Counted from the first letter of the stretch, positions 45,646 to 54,754 are shown. The stretch: DNA of 64,000 nucleotides from an uncultured Roseicyclus sp. (GCA_947500415.1 CANMRT010000001.1:1142982-1206981), one strand, 5' to 3'. Numbers and translations: made by a program. The notes: a model not told the origin generated them from the letters alone.

Positions 45646-46347
45646 TTAGGCCGTTTGCGATTGTTCCGACGCACCCACACCGCGCGACCAGAAGTAGCCT
45701 GCGAAGGTGCCAACTAACGCCCAGGCGACCATGCCAATGCCAAGGGCGCGCGCCGCAAATAACGCGCCAAGCTCGGTCGGGACGGGGCCGGAGAAGACTT
45801 CAGGCTCGGGCGCGCCGTAGACATGCGGGGCGAGCAGCAAGACCGCCGCGCCGATCCACGCGGCCCAGTTGGAGCCGAAAGCGATCAGCCACATGGCGCC
45901 TGCGGCCATCGCAACCGTGATGAACCACCAGACCTGTCGCACGGTGACATCCGCTGCGGCCACACCGGGCACTTCCGGGGCCAGGCTGAAGCCCGGCGCG
46001 AAGTGGACCGCAACGAACCCCGCAAGACCCCAAAGTAGGCCGGTGCGCGCGTTGATCTGCGCGCCTTGGCCCTCGGCTACCGACATCAACGCGGTCAGAA
46101 CCAACGCATATCCGCAATAGATTAGCATGGTGAAGACGATGGACAGCCCATCGCGGATCGGGTCGAAGCCGGGAAGCTCTTGCGCCGCAGGCACAATGCT
46201 ATCGACGCCGAAATGAACCAGATCGCCGCCTTCGTAGAGTTCGGCATGGAGCAGGACAGGTTGGACGAACCAAAGCTGCAACAGGGCCGTCAACAGGCCT
46301 GCAGCTGCGCCAGCGAATAGACCGCTGGTCAGCAAACGTGTGAACAT
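45646..46347 (-). CDS. cbtA: Cobalt transporter subunit CbtA
   Basis: 233 residues, start MFTRLLTSGLFAGAAAGLLT. About five to six hydrophobic helices with conserved acidic and His residues typical of CbtA (for example GLAGFVAVHFAPGFSLAPEVPG and WFITVAMAAGAMWLIAF). CbtAB is a predicted cobalt importer regulated by cobalamin riboswitches. Follows cbtB by 16 bp. Confidence 0.92.
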   Translation of the reverse strand: MFTRLLTSGLFAGAAAGLLTALLQLWFVQPVLLHAELYEGGDLVHFGVDSIVPAAQELPGFDPIRDGLSIVFTMLIYCGYALVLTALMSVAEGQGAQINARTGLLWGLAGFVAVHFAPGFSLAPEVPGVAAADVTVRQVWWFITVAMAAGAMWLIAFGSNWAAWIGAAVLLLAPHVYGAPEPEVFSGPVPTELGALFAARALGIGMVAWALVGTFAGYFWSRGVGASEQSQTA

Positions 46348-46363
46348 GATGTGCCCCTGGGGT

Positions 46364-46528
46364 TTAGTGGCAGGGGAAGCCGGTGGCGTGGCGCACGTCG
46401 TGGGCCGCGTCATGCAGCGTGGCGGCCTGAACATGGCCGGTCACAACCATGATGGCGATACCGATCATCGCAACGAGGGTTGCGGCGCCGATGGTGGCCT
46501 TCGAGGAAGTCTGCGTTTGCATCGTCAT
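46364..46528 (-). CDS. cbtB: Cobalt transporter subunit CbtB
   Basis: 54 residues from MTMQTQTSSKATIGAATLVA after AAGGAG (46537-46542). One transmembrane helix and the diagnostic His-rich tail HDAAHDVRHATGFPCH, which is thought to bind cobalt. First gene after the minus-strand riboswitch. Confidence 0.93.
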   Translation of the reverse strand: MTMQTQTSSKATIGAATLVAMIGIAIMVVTGHVQAATLHDAAHDVRHATGFPCH

Positions 46529-46577
46529 GTCATCTGCTCCTTGCGACCGCCACCCCGGCGGCTGGTTTGCGTTACAC

Positions 46578-46757
46578 ACACGGCAGGTCTCCTGGCTCGT
46601 GGCCTTGGTCTGGATGGCCTTCCCGGATCGAAATCCAGTGGCATATGCATCCAGACGGCCCACTTACAGTTGCGGGGGCAGCTGCCGGTTTGCACCGCAT
46701 TGGTGCGCACGACATTCCCTCTTACCTCCCGGTCGATGCCGGGAACCGAATGTAAGA
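46578..46757 (-). ncRNA. Cobalamin riboswitch (minus strand)
   Basis: Read on the minus strand, the B12 box (GAGCCAGGAGACCTGCC, plus-strand 46582-46597) is preceded by GGGAAGGCC, GCCACTGG and GCTGCCCCCGCAACTGTAA, with GAGGTAAGAGGGAATG further 5'. It precedes cbtB by about 50 bp and should lower cobalt import when cobalamin is high. Confidence 0.92.
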
Positions 46758-46806
46758 TGGTTCTGACAGACGCGCGTAAGGAGAGTCAAACCCGAAAGCG
46801 ACCCAT

Positions 46807-47115
46807 TCAGGGGGTCTTCGCGTCATTGGAAAGGGTGATTGGCTGCCCGTGGGGCGTGCGGGCGGCGGCCTGTTTCCAGGCCTGGGCCGTGTGGGCCAGT
46901 TGATCGGCAGTTGAGATGCCTTTCGCGGCGATTAAGGCCTCAAGCGCGCTGAGCCAGTGGCCGTAGTAAGTGCGGTCTGTGCCGGAGTGGATCTGGGTGG
47001 AGAGCGCTCCGGCCCATTCATTCCAGGTGAAGTGTCCTTGGTCATGCAGGTGAACGGTTAGGGCAAAGGCCTGGGCCTGCCAGGGTTCTTCGAATGGATG
47101 ATCCGGGTCGGTCAT
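46807..47115 (-). CDS. Nitrile hydratase accessory protein
   Basis: 102 residues from [20 protein letters not shown]. Small proteins of this family (SH3-like, related to the beta-subunit N-terminus) act with cobalt-type nitrile hydratases to load cobalt and aid maturation. FTWNEWAGALSTQI and TYYGHWLSALEALI are typical. Its start overlaps nthB by 4 nt. Confidence 0.88.
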   Translation of the reverse strand: MTDPDHPFEEPWQAQAFALTVHLHDQGHFTWNEWAGALSTQIHSGTDRTYYGHWLSALEALIAAKGISTADQLAHTAQAWKQAAARTPHGQPITLSNDAKTP

Positions 47116-47774
47116 TCGGCGGGCCTCAGGTAAGGCTCCCACAGATCAAGGGTGACGCGGTCGTTTGGATTGGCGCGGTTTCCCCAAAGGGCATAAGCGG
47201 TGAAACTGACCTTGTAGAGCCAGGTTGGCTGTTCGCCTTCGCCGCGCGCATTGGTGTCGGGGAAGACGTGGTGGCCGTGGATGCGTTCGATCATACCCGT
47301 CTTGTCGCGCGCGTAGCGGGGCAGGCGGGTGTGGCTGTCGGGGTGGATGTTGATGGTTCGGATGATGTCGCCGGGAGCGAAGGTGGGGTGCGTTTCAGCC
47401 GGACGGTCTACGGGGCCGCCTTTTGCCAGCGCGGCGGGTACGTCGGCGGGGGACAGGGTGCGTTTGACGGGGATGGGATCGGCGATCGCGCGGCCCGCGG
47501 TCAGCTCGCCCTCCGTCACCATGCCGCGTTCGAGCATCAGCTTTTGCGCGGCTTCCAACCAGATCGCGTAGTAGGGCAGGGACATGTAGTCGGCGGGCGA
47601 CAGGCTTTCGCGGGCAAAGCGAGACTGGTCGAGGTTCCATTGACCCGCCGCGCCAAGGGCAACGACCATGCCCATCACGCGAGCCTCCCAATCGGCATGG
47701 AAGTTCGGCTCGTTTTCTTCCGGGACAACCGGGCCAAACCCCATCATCCCACCCAGATCCGCGCCGCCGTTCAT
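47112..47774 (-). CDS. nthB: Nitrile hydratase subunit beta
   Basis: 220 residues. [23 protein letters not shown] is the standard start; the SH3-like C-terminal domain includes [23 protein letters not shown] and the ending [15 protein letters not shown]. Forms the catalytic heterodimer with NthA; two Arg from beta contact the metal-site sulfenate and sulfinate. Overlaps both neighbours by 4 nt. Confidence 0.93.
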   Translation of the reverse strand: MNGGADLGGMMGFGPVVPEENEPNFHADWEARVMGMVVALGAAGQWNLDQSRFARESLSPADYMSLPYYAIWLEAAQKLMLERGMVTEGELTAGRAIADPIPVKRTLSPADVPAALAKGGPVDRPAETHPTFAPGDIIRTINIHPDSHTRLPRYARDKTGMIERIHGHHVFPDTNARGEGEQPTWLYKVSFTAYALWGNRANPNDRVTLDLWEPYLRPAE

Positions 47775-48370
47775 GGCGCGTCTGCCAGGGCGGTGCCGAT
47801 CATGCTATCGCGATTGACCAGTGTGGCAAGCTGCTCCTCTGACCAACTGTCCGTGCCTTCGGGGCGCTCGGGGATCACGAGGTAGCGCATCTCGGCTGTG
47901 GAATCGTGGACCGTGATGGCGGTGTCTTCGGGCAATGTCAGTCCGAAATCCGCCAGAACCCCGCGCGGGTCGATGACCGCGCGAGACCGGAACGGTGGCG
48001 ATTTGTACCAGACCGGCGGCAGGCCCAGGACCGACCACGGGTAGCAGGAGCAGAGCGTGCAGACGACAAGGTGGTGCTGGCCCGGCCCGTTGAAGACGGC
48101 CTGCATGTGTTCGCCTTGCCGCGACGCGTATCCAAGCGAATGGATGGCGGCGGTGGCGTCCTGTTCCAACCACGCGCGGAACGCCGGATCGCTCCAGGCC
48201 TTCGCCACGACATGGGCGCCGTTGCGCGGCCCGATCTCGGTCTCATACGTCTGGATGATCGCATCGACCGCCGCCGGGTCGATGTAGCCCTTCTCGGTCA
48301 GAACCGTCTCAAGTGCGCGCACGCGGGCCTCGGTATCCGTCATGTGGGAATGGTCAGAATGGTCATGCAT
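47771..48370 (-). CDS. nthA: Nitrile hydratase subunit alpha, cobalt type
   Basis: 199 residues from [20 protein letters not shown]. The metal claw is C104-T-L-C107-S-C109; Thr at the second position is the marker of cobalt-type enzymes, whereas iron-type enzymes have Ser. Hydrates nitriles to amides. The unusual N-terminal HDHSDHSH stretch could be an extra metal-holding segment. A longer upstream frame to 48520 would overlap the divergent glucosidase gene and is not used. Confidence 0.93.
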   Translation of the reverse strand: MHDHSDHSHMTDTEARVRALETVLTEKGYIDPAAVDAIIQTYETEIGPRNGAHVVAKAWSDPAFRAWLEQDATAAIHSLGYASRQGEHMQAVFNGPGQHHLVVCTLCSCYPWSVLGLPPVWYKSPPFRSRAVIDPRGVLADFGLTLPEDTAITVHDSTAEMRYLVIPERPEGTDSWSEEQLATLVNRDSMIGTALADAP

Positions 48371-48500
48371 GAATGCTGCGAGCCCTGGCAGTTGCGGTCG
48401 CGATACACTGCAATGAATGAACGGGCCTGACCACCCATTCGTGGTGGCGGCGGCACCGGACGCTGCTACGGTCATCCTTCGAATCAAGGGGGAGGCATCC

Positions 48501-50120
48501 ATGTCGGACTGGTGGCGCAATGCCGTGATCTATCAGGTCTATCCGCGGTCGTATCAGGACGACAGTGGTGACGGCGTGGGCGACCTGAAGGGGATCACCC
48601 GCAGGCTGCCGCATATCGCGTCGCTTGGCGTCGATTGCATCTGGATCAGCCCGGTCTTCACCTCGCCTCAGAAGGATATGGGCTACGATGTCAGCGATTA
48701 CTGCGATGTCGATCCGCTGTTTGGCACGCTCGCGGATTTCGATGCGCTGATCGAGGCGGCGCACGCCCTCGGCCTCAAGGTCATCACCGATCAGGTGCTG
48801 TCCCACACGTCCGACCAACATCCATGGTTCCGCGAAAGCCGGGTCAGCCGCGATAATCCGCGCGCCGATTGGTATGTCTGGGCCGATCCGCTGCCCGATG
48901 GCTCGCCTCCGACAAACTGGCACAGTCACTTTGGCGGGCCGGCGTGGGAATTCGACCCCGGGCGGGGGCAATATTACCTGCACAATTTCCTAGCCGCGCA
49001 GCCTGATCTGAACTTCCACAATCCGGATGTTCAGGACGCGATCCTTGAGACGTGTCGCTTCTGGCTCGACCGCGGCCTCGACGGCTTCCGCCTGGATACC
49101 GTGAACTACTATGTCCACGACCAAAAGCTGCGCTCCAACCCGCCCGCGCAGAAGGGGCCGCAGGTCATGGCGACCGACCTCTATGGGATGCAGGACAACA
49201 TTTATAACAAGAACCGGCCCGAGAACCTGGCCTTCATTGAGCGCCTCCGCGCGCTGACCGATGAATACGCGGACATCATGATGGTGGGCGAAGTGGGTGA
49301 CATGGGGGACCGATCCATCAAGCTGATGGGCGAATATACCGAAGGCAAGACGCGCCTGCATATGGCCTACAGCTTTGCGATGCTCAGCCCGGAATTCAGC
49401 GCCGATCATTTCCGGTCCTGCATCGAAGGGTTCCAGCAAGGCGCGCCTGAGGGGCATCCGAAATGGTCGTTCTCCAACCACGACGTTGAGCGCCACGTGA
49501 GCCGCTGGGGCGACCACGCCACGTCTGATGACGACATGGCGCGGCTGGCTTGCATGATGTTGATGTGCTTCGAGGGCGCTATTGGCATTTATCAGGGGGA
49601 GGAGCTGGGCCAGCTTGAGACAGAACTGGTCTATGAAGAGCTAACGGACCCGCCCGCCTTGCGCTTCTGGCCTGCAGTCAAGGGACGCGACGGGTGCCGC
49701 ACACCGATGGTGTGGGAGGCAGACGCAGTAAACGCGGGCTTCTCCACTGGCCCGCCGTGGCTGCCCGTGAAACCGCCGCAAGCGTCGCGGGCCATAGATA
49801 CGCAGGAGGGGGATGAAACCTCTATCCTCTCGTTCTACCGCACCGCCATCGCGTTCCGTAAATCGAACCCGGCACTACAGGCGGGCAAAACCACGTTCCT
49901 GACCTTGCCCGAGCCGATACTGGCATTCCGCCGCAGCGCTGAGGGACAGGCACTGACCTGTGTGTTCAACCTGTCGCGTGACCCGCAAAGCCTGACGTTG
50001 TCGGGCCCCGCTGCCTTGACCGGCCCCAACAACGCGGACCTTGCAGGCGAAACGCTTTCCCTTCCCGGCAACGGATTTGCAATCCTTGCCCATGACGGTG
50101 AAATCGCGCTCAAGGCCTGA
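48501..50120 (+). CDS. Alpha-glucosidase, GH13 family
   Basis: 539 residues from [20 protein letters not shown]. Oligo-1,6-glucosidase/alpha-glucosidase-type GH13 barrel. Catalytic nucleophile D199 (GFRLDTVN), acid/base E264 (MMVGEVGD) and transition-state D328 ([10 protein letters not shown]) are in place, as is the region [19 protein letters not shown]. Hydrolyses maltose- or sucrose-type oligosaccharides in the cytosol. Divergent from the nitrile hydratase operon; no transporter adjacent. It is the last core-type gene before the island. Confidence 0.93.
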   Translation: MSDWWRNAVIYQVYPRSYQDDSGDGVGDLKGITRRLPHIASLGVDCIWISPVFTSPQKDMGYDVSDYCDVDPLFGTLADFDALIEAAHALGLKVITDQVLSHTSDQHPWFRESRVSRDNPRADWYVWADPLPDGSPPTNWHSHFGGPAWEFDPGRGQYYLHNFLAAQPDLNFHNPDVQDAILETCRFWLDRGLDGFRLDTVNYYVHDQKLRSNPPAQKGPQVMATDLYGMQDNIYNKNRPENLAFIERLRALTDEYADIMMVGEVGDMGDRSIKLMGEYTEGKTRLHMAYSFAMLSPEFSADHFRSCIEGFQQGAPEGHPKWSFSNHDVERHVSRWGDHATSDDDMARLACMMLMCFEGAIGIYQGEELGQLETELVYEELTDPPALRFWPAVKGRDGCRTPMVWEADAVNAGFSTGPPWLPVKPPQASRAIDTQEGDETSILSFYRTAIAFRKSNPALQAGKTTFLTLPEPILAFRRSAEGQALTCVFNLSRDPQSLTLSGPAALTGPNNADLAGETLSLPGNGFAILAHDGEIALKA

Positions 50121-50177
50121 TCTTCGCCGCCCGCGCTTGACGAGCACTGAGCCATAACTTAGGTCAGTCGGCGTTGC

Positions 50178-50240
50178 GCGGGCGTTGTGTAATGGTAAGA
50201 CCTCAGCCTTCCAAGAAGGTAACCTAATTCACGCCGCGAT
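50178..50240 (+). pseudogene. tRNA-Gly(UCC) remnant at island edge
   Basis: The first half is a good tRNA-Gly: acceptor GCGGGCG (50178-50184), D arm ending AATGGTAAGAC, anticodon stem TCAGC and loop CTTCCAA with anticodon TCC. The 3' stem should then read GCTGA but reads GAAGG, and no T arm or matching CGCCCGC acceptor strand follows in register (a loose ATTCACGCCGCG is present). The D stem also has a G-G mismatch. The integrase gene begins about 105 bp downstream, so this is probably an integration scar; the matching 3' half is not in the window. Confidence 0.6.
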
Positions 50241-50344
50241 GCGCTGAGCTTCGTGTCGCTTTGTTTTATTGGCTTTGGACTTGCATCTTCGTTCGTCGAG
50301 TATCATGCTCTATCGTGCAATTTCCGACAAATGACCTACAAAAA

Positions 50345-51433
50345 ATGCCAAAGCTCACAGAGACCTATGCCCGGAAAGTCCGTCACTCTGCATCAGGAAC
50401 TGACAAGCATTGGGACAGCGAAGTTAAAGGCCTTGTGCTGTTTGCAGGTAAGCGCAGCAAGACCTGGTACTTTCAGAAGGATGTGGGAGGGCGCACTAAG
50501 CGAGTAATGATCGGACGCTTCCCAACAATTTCGGCTGATGTTGCCCGACTTACAGCTATGGGTCTCGCGCTGGAAATGGGGCGCGGAGCCGGGAAGGTCA
50601 TGCAGATTGGGGCGCCAACGCTTCAGGAGGCCATGGATGTCTATCTAGCACGGCCCAAACTTCGGTCGGACGCACATCGCAATGGCCTTCGACAGCAGTT
50701 CGAGCTCCACCTCCGCGATTGGCTGAAGCTGCCGCTCGACGACATCACCAAACGAATGGTTGTCGAAAGGCACCGAGCACTAGGTGATCGGCCCTCAACG
50801 GCGAACCATACGCTGAAGTACTTCAGAACTGTCTGGAACCATGCCCGCCGTATCCACGATTTGCCCGAGTCGCCGACAATGGCCATCGAATGGTATGAGG
50901 AGAACCCACCCGGCTCGATTATCGAAGACCTTTGTGAATGGCGTCGAGTAGTCGATGATCTCCAGAACCCGATCCACCAAGTTTACTACGAACTGATCTT
51001 GTTCACTGGTTTTCGCAAAACTGAGGCGCTGACGTTGGAATGGAAGCACATACATGAAGATCACATCCATCTTCCTATGACCAAGAACGGGCGGAGTTTT
51101 GATTTGCCAATTCTTCAGATGCATCATGAAATTCTGGCACCGGTTCGTGGGTTGTCACAAAAATGGGTCTTCCCGTCACCCAAGGCAGCTTCAGGCCACA
51201 TTTCCAAGCCTGAGCGGATGAAATGGTCGCCGCATATGCACCGAAGAACGTTCGCGACCGTTGCGATGGAGGCGGGGGTTCTGGAAGAAGTAGTCGGCCG
51301 GCTTTTGAACCATACGCCTTTGTCGATAACCAGCCAACGCTACGTGAAGCCATCTGTCGACGCCCTGAGACCTCAGATGGAAGTCGCGTGCCGCGCACTC
51401 CAGTCTAGAATTGGTAGGTTGGAAATTGGCTAG
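50345..51433 (+). CDS. Tyrosine recombinase / integrase
   Basis: 362 residues from MPKLTETYARKVRHSASGTD; the longer frame to 50261 lacks a ribosome site. N-terminal DUF4102-like arm-binding part, SAM-like core-binding domain, then the catalytic domain: R224 (FTGFRKTEAL), Lys in the beta-hairpin (MTKNGRSF), H297-x-x-R300 (HMHRRTF), H323 (LNHTPLS) and nucleophile Y333 (QRYV). All catalytic residues are intact. It follows a broken tRNA-Gly, the typical site of such integrases. Its 3' end overlaps the next gene. Confidence 0.93.
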   Translation: MPKLTETYARKVRHSASGTDKHWDSEVKGLVLFAGKRSKTWYFQKDVGGRTKRVMIGRFPTISADVARLTAMGLALEMGRGAGKVMQIGAPTLQEAMDVYLARPKLRSDAHRNGLRQQFELHLRDWLKLPLDDITKRMVVERHRALGDRPSTANHTLKYFRTVWNHARRIHDLPESPTMAIEWYEENPPGSIIEDLCEWRRVVDDLQNPIHQVYYELILFTGFRKTEALTLEWKHIHEDHIHLPMTKNGRSFDLPILQMHHEILAPVRGLSQKWVFPSPKAASGHISKPERMKWSPHMHRRTFATVAMEAGVLEEVVGRLLNHTPLSITSQRYVKPSVDALRPQMEVACRALQSRIGRLEIG

Positions 51434-52478
51434 AGAAGATTGCCTGTTGGGCGCAACTCATCTCGTCGCGCTGGAAGCCTTCAAAGGCCGAACCAAGCTA
51501 ATCGAACCCGGAGAAAGCTTTTCCGTGGAGTACCCGGATGTGAAGTCCTTCTTGTTGGATGGTCGGGCCGAACTAGCGAGACTGCAAGATCATCCTCCAA
51601 CGGAAACACTAAACGACTTAACCGCCGATCTGTTGGACTGCTCGCGCCTTGGTCCCATCTGCCTCGCAGTGAAGGCGATTCAGAATGTGGAAGAGCAGAT
51701 CCTTCCCTCCGGTTTGCCGCGAAATGCTGTGGCGGGCTCCGTCCTGCATTGGAAAGCCGGGACAAAAGAGTTGGAAAGTGCCGTTCTTTCCAATCTCACG
51801 GTGAGTAGGGAACTCTATCTTTCGCTGATCCATCAGTTCACGTCGTGCATGGAGGCGAAGCTCAAAAGCTCTGCTACGGTCCATTTCACCACAGGGCGTT
51901 TGAGTGATGCTGAAGCCATCGAGAAGGGATTGGCTGTTTATAAGGTACCGTCTCGTGCCGTCCGTAGCCTTCAACGCGAGAGCGGATCTACGCCGCGGCA
52001 ATGGGAGTATGCCGCTACCGGGCGAGATTGGGCAGAGTTCAAGATAGCGGTGGACCGATTTCAAGGACTGCTCAACAAGCTGACCCTAACGGCATTGCAA
52101 GATGGGCGGATCCTGGCAGCAAAACGCGTGGGAGAGTTGTACAGATTGATCGCGCCATGGGTTTGGAATGAATCTGCTGAGAAGCCACGCCTCGGCAAAG
52201 ACTGGAATTATTTGTTCTCACGAGATTTGCCTTCGGAATGGTTCCCCAAAGCCAAGCAGCTTCGTGGCCCCGAACGGGAACGCATGATCTCAAGAATCGT
52301 GGCAGACCTTCATAGCCGGTACATCGCTGCCGCTCCGAACCATTCGGCGTACAAAAAAGAGCCGATTATTGCAGAGCTAGCGAGCCAGCACGGTGTCGGA
52401 AAAACGCTCGTTCGAGAGGCTTGGTCGAAAGCCGATCTGCCCAACTGGAGTGTGCCCGGTGTCCGCAAAAGCCGCTGA
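51411..52478 (+). CDS. Unrecognised island protein with C-terminal HTH
   Basis: 355 residues if started at the TTG at 51411 (an in-frame TTG at 51426 is the other choice); no early ATG exists. The protein is mostly helical. The last 40 residues include IIAELASQHGVGKTLVREAW, which looks like a helix-turn-helix. No nuclease, helicase or transposase motif is visible. The start lies within the integrase 3' end (23-nt overlap), so it is probably coupled to it and may help excision or replication. I do not recognise the family. Confidence 0.55.
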   Translation: MVGWKLAREDCLLGATHLVALEAFKGRTKLIEPGESFSVEYPDVKSFLLDGRAELARLQDHPPTETLNDLTADLLDCSRLGPICLAVKAIQNVEEQILPSGLPRNAVAGSVLHWKAGTKELESAVLSNLTVSRELYLSLIHQFTSCMEAKLKSSATVHFTTGRLSDAEAIEKGLAVYKVPSRAVRSLQRESGSTPRQWEYAATGRDWAEFKIAVDRFQGLLNKLTLTALQDGRILAAKRVGELYRLIAPWVWNESAEKPRLGKDWNYLFSRDLPSEWFPKAKQLRGPERERMISRIVADLHSRYIAAAPNHSAYKKEPIIAELASQHGVGKTLVREAWSKADLPNWSVPGVRKSR

Positions 52479-52594
52479 TTTTCTCGTGAACGCGCGTCTT
52501 TGAAATCGATTCATTTGGGTTAGGGCAGTTGCCGGGGTTTCACGGTACCGGTTTCGCCGCACGTTGGTTGCACTACGAATGGAGGTGCAAGCCA

Positions 52595-52789
52595 ATGAAA
52601 CAAGACGAAGATGATTTCCTATTGAGCAGGCGTGAAGTCGAGGAGCGTTTCGGGCTGTCCAAGCGTTTTTTGGAACTGGCGGGATTGAAAGGGCAGGGAC
52701 CTCGGATTGTGCGCCTGGGACGTGCCGTGCGGTATCGCGTTGGCGACGTGCGCGATTGGATCGCAAAGCAAGCTGAGGAGGCATCCTGA
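52595..52789 (+). CDS. AlpA/excisionase-like DNA-binding protein
   Basis: 64 residues from MKQDEDDFLLSRREVEERFG. MerR-like winged HTH plan: LLSRREVEERFGLSKRFLEL, then IVRLGRAVRYRVGDVRDWIA, the LGRxVRYR...DVxxWI pattern of AlpA-type excisionases and prophage regulators. Usually controls integrase expression and element excision. Preceded by GGAGG; ends 1 bp before the next gene. Confidence 0.82.
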   Translation: MKQDEDDFLLSRREVEERFGLSKRFLELAGLKGQGPRIVRLGRAVRYRVGDVRDWIAKQAEEAS

Positions 52790-52790
52790 T

Positions 52791-53144
52791 ATGGGCGGCT
52801 TCCCGTTGAAAAAGTGGTGGGCTCTGCAGATCGTAAGTTTGGATTCGAGGGTCGGGAAGGGTCCTACACAACTCTTCTGCCGCCTTCTGGAGTATCACAA
52901 TTCCAAGACTGGCCTTTGTTTTCCGGGTCAGGCGCGACTTTCTGACGACTTGGGGGTCAGTGCTCGAACCATCAGGACCTGGACAAAGTGCCTATGTCGA
53001 TGTGGCTATGTCGAACTCGTTCCGAAAGGTGGCCGCCACGGAACATATGCGTACAAGCTTTGGCAACCGACCGGAAAGCTCGAGTTCAATGAAGCGGAAA
53101 AAACACTGCGCGGGCGGCGGAAGAGAACTTCCGCCAAACCTTAA
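52791..53144 (+). CDS. HTH_36-like protein, possible replication regulator
   Basis: 117 residues from MGGFPLKKWWALQIVSLDSR. A winged HTH is visible in LEYHNSKTGLCFPGQARLSD and LGVSARTIRTWTKCLCRCGY, followed by VELVPKGGRHGTYAYKL (wing) and a basic C-terminus. HTH_36 proteins occur in phages and integrated elements as replication or transcription regulators. It starts 1 bp after the AlpA-like gene. Confidence 0.7.
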   Translation: MGGFPLKKWWALQIVSLDSRVGKGPTQLFCRLLEYHNSKTGLCFPGQARLSDDLGVSARTIRTWTKCLCRCGYVELVPKGGRHGTYAYKLWQPTGKLEFNEAEKTLRGRRKRTSAKP

Positions 53145-53927
53145 CAATAACCTTCCAAGAGAACCTAAGACAGAGAAGACGTTGCACGGTCTTAGCGAAC
53201 AGCAGCGAGGTAAGAGAAGCTGGGGAACATTCATAGAAAAGGGCTGCACAAACCAGCTTACTTATGGGACCTCATTTGAAAAGAGCGGCGACCCTCAACT
53301 CAGGGTCGCGGGCGAGGACCAGATCACTGGGCGTATAGCATGGGTCTTTCGAGGGTTTAGCGGATACGGTGCGGCGAAGCATGCAGGCATTGCCATCGCA
53401 GGTTTGGCAAAGGGTGCAACGTTGCAGCGTTTCAAAGTTGCAGCAACGGACCTACAAATAAGCCTGGGTCGTTGTCGTTGTGCGTAATTCGGGTAAGGAG
53501 CCATACTTAGGGCCTTGGGTCCTTCCCACGATCGAAGGCACGGGGGTATTTCGCACCGCGGAAGTCTTGGCGACGTGAAATAACCGGAATGTGTGTGTTA
53601 CGGTTGTTGTTGTCGTTTGGGCTCCATGTGCTGCAACTACTAAATACTGGCCGATAGGGAAAGCACTTGGCGAGGTCGCGACAACAATGGTCGAGTTGGG
53701 CGGAAAGCGGACATTCGCTGCGAGTGCGAGCGGCCTATCTTTCCAGGCAAAAATCTGCCCTCCGCTGCAGGAATGAGCCATGGAGAAAACTGGGCGTGCA
53801 ACGTGATTTCGTGGAGAAGACTTCAACGCTATCCTGTTTCTTTTTTAGAAGTAAAACTGAGCGCCGAGCAGGCTCCCACCGACATCGAAACCTCGCGATT
53901 GACATTCGAGCGACATATGCGACGCCA
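53145..53927. other. Gene-poor stretch within the island
   Basis: About 780 bp with no convincing gene. Open frames on both strands are short, lack ribosome sites or overlap one another. The 53690-53780 part reads, on the minus strand, like a phrase (AANVRFPPN) I recall from many spurious alphaproteobacterial ORFs, so it is probably a decayed repeat. Confidence 0.5.
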
Positions 53928-53943
53928 TTTACACTTTGTTAAG
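53928..53943 (+). promoter_or_regulatory. Weak CtrA-like box
   Basis: TTTA-CACTTTG-TTAAG, a one-off match at each half to TTAA-N7-TTAAC, 49 nt before the small ORF at 53993. Listed because three better matches occur in this island. Confidence 0.25.
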
Positions 53944-53992
53944 GATCAGGTGGCACAACTTGGCAGATACTCATGTATACAGGCAGCCAGCA

Positions 53993-54148
53993 ATGAATTT
54001 GAACGAGTCAATCGCGACAACATGCGATGCGATCGCGCAAGCCGAACAAAACCAAATGGAACAAACGCGGAGAGTTCTTGAACGCGAGCTCATCCACCTT
54101 TTTCAGAAATGGAGTTCGGAAGGACACAGACAACCGCTAAGCGCATAG
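53993..54148 (+). CDS. Possible small protein (51 aa)
   Basis: MNLNESIATTCDAIAQAEQN, then a basic amphipathic helix (TRRVLERELIHLFQKWSS). Mostly helical and plausible as a coil-forming small protein, but without a strong ribosome site. Kept because it lies in a run of similarly sized plus-strand genes. Confidence 0.3.
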   Translation: MNLNESIATTCDAIAQAEQNQMEQTRRVLERELIHLFQKWSSEGHRQPLSA

Positions 54149-54248
54149 TCTTAGCAGAAAGCCCACTTTGAGATATCTTGCCTTGTTCCGTTTACCCCGT
54201 ATTAACTCAATCTGTGGGTTTCTCTTCCACTCAAAGGGGGCATCCAGA

Positions 54249-54467
54249 ATGGCAGACGAACAATTCTTCAAACAGCTTGCGCAGGTCATTGCTGTATCCT
54301 CAGAATACAACATGCCGCTATCCCAAGATCTAGAGGAGACGCTGTATAACGCTGTCGCGATGGATCTCGGGCTGAGTCCGAAACGTGTCGAGACAATGGT
54401 GAAGCTGCACTCGAAAGAGGGTGTTGCTCGAAGTGACGTGGAGCGTTTCTGCGCATCGCTACACTAA
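54249..54467 (+). CDS. Small acidic helical protein (72 aa)
   Basis: MADEQFFKQLAQVIAVSSEY, later LEETLYNAVAMDLGLSPKRV and EGVARSDVERFC. Preceded by GGGGGC with good spacing. Compact helical protein, no family recognised. It lies upstream of the CtrA-box-linked pair of small genes. Confidence 0.55.
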   Translation: MADEQFFKQLAQVIAVSSEYNMPLSQDLEETLYNAVAMDLGLSPKRVETMVKLHSKEGVARSDVERFCASLH

Positions 54468-54514
54468 GCGACAATCCGCCAGAATTCCTCAGTTAGAGAC
54501 CAAGCAGGCCAGCG

Positions 54515-54530
54515 TTAACACTATGTTAAC
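54515..54530 (+). promoter_or_regulatory. CtrA-type box 1
   Basis: TTAA-CACTATG-TTAAC, an exact match to the alphaproteobacterial CtrA consensus TTAA-N7-TTAAC, followed by C. It ends 43 nt before the ATG at 54574; a further TTAAC follows at 54536. This places the second half near a -35 position. Confidence 0.6.
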
Positions 54531-54573
54531 CCAGCTTAACGATCCTGCAGTCACTCGAAAACGGAGTGAAACT

Positions 54574-54747
54574 ATGGAACGCACGCATCTGCCCCTTCAC
54601 GCGTCGTCCTATGAAAAACAGCTACGAACCGCCATCGAGATGGCGGAACTAAATGGCTTCCAACACACTGCGGAGGCACTTCGCGCTTTGTTGGATCGGC
54701 ATAGAAAGGACTACGAGAATGTCCGTTTAATCGCTGCCGCTTCTTAG
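54574..54747 (+). CDS. Small protein, paralogue A (57 aa)
   Basis: MERTHLPLHASSYEKQLRTA then IEMAELNGFQHTAEALRALL. The helix-turn-helix-like core (A-x(n)-G-x3-TAxAL-x2-L) recurs in the 67-residue protein at 56401-56604 on the other strand. ATG follows GGAG and a CtrA-type box. An upstream ATG at 54523 overlaps the box and is less likely. Followed 7 bp later by another small gene. Confidence 0.6.
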   Translation: MERTHLPLHASSYEKQLRTAIEMAELNGFQHTAEALRALLDRHRKDYENVRLIAAAS

Positions 54748-54754
54748 GTGACAT

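Noticed and set aside
53151-53160. CCTTCCAAGA copy as a possible attachment-site repeat of the tRNA-Gly anticodon region
   Set aside because: Only 10 bp match and flanks do not extend it; expected by chance at this length across several kilobases.
53452-53826. Minus-strand frame of 124 codons in the island
   Set aside because: Contains runs of Thr from repeat-like DNA and a phrase known from spurious ORFs; no ribosome site.
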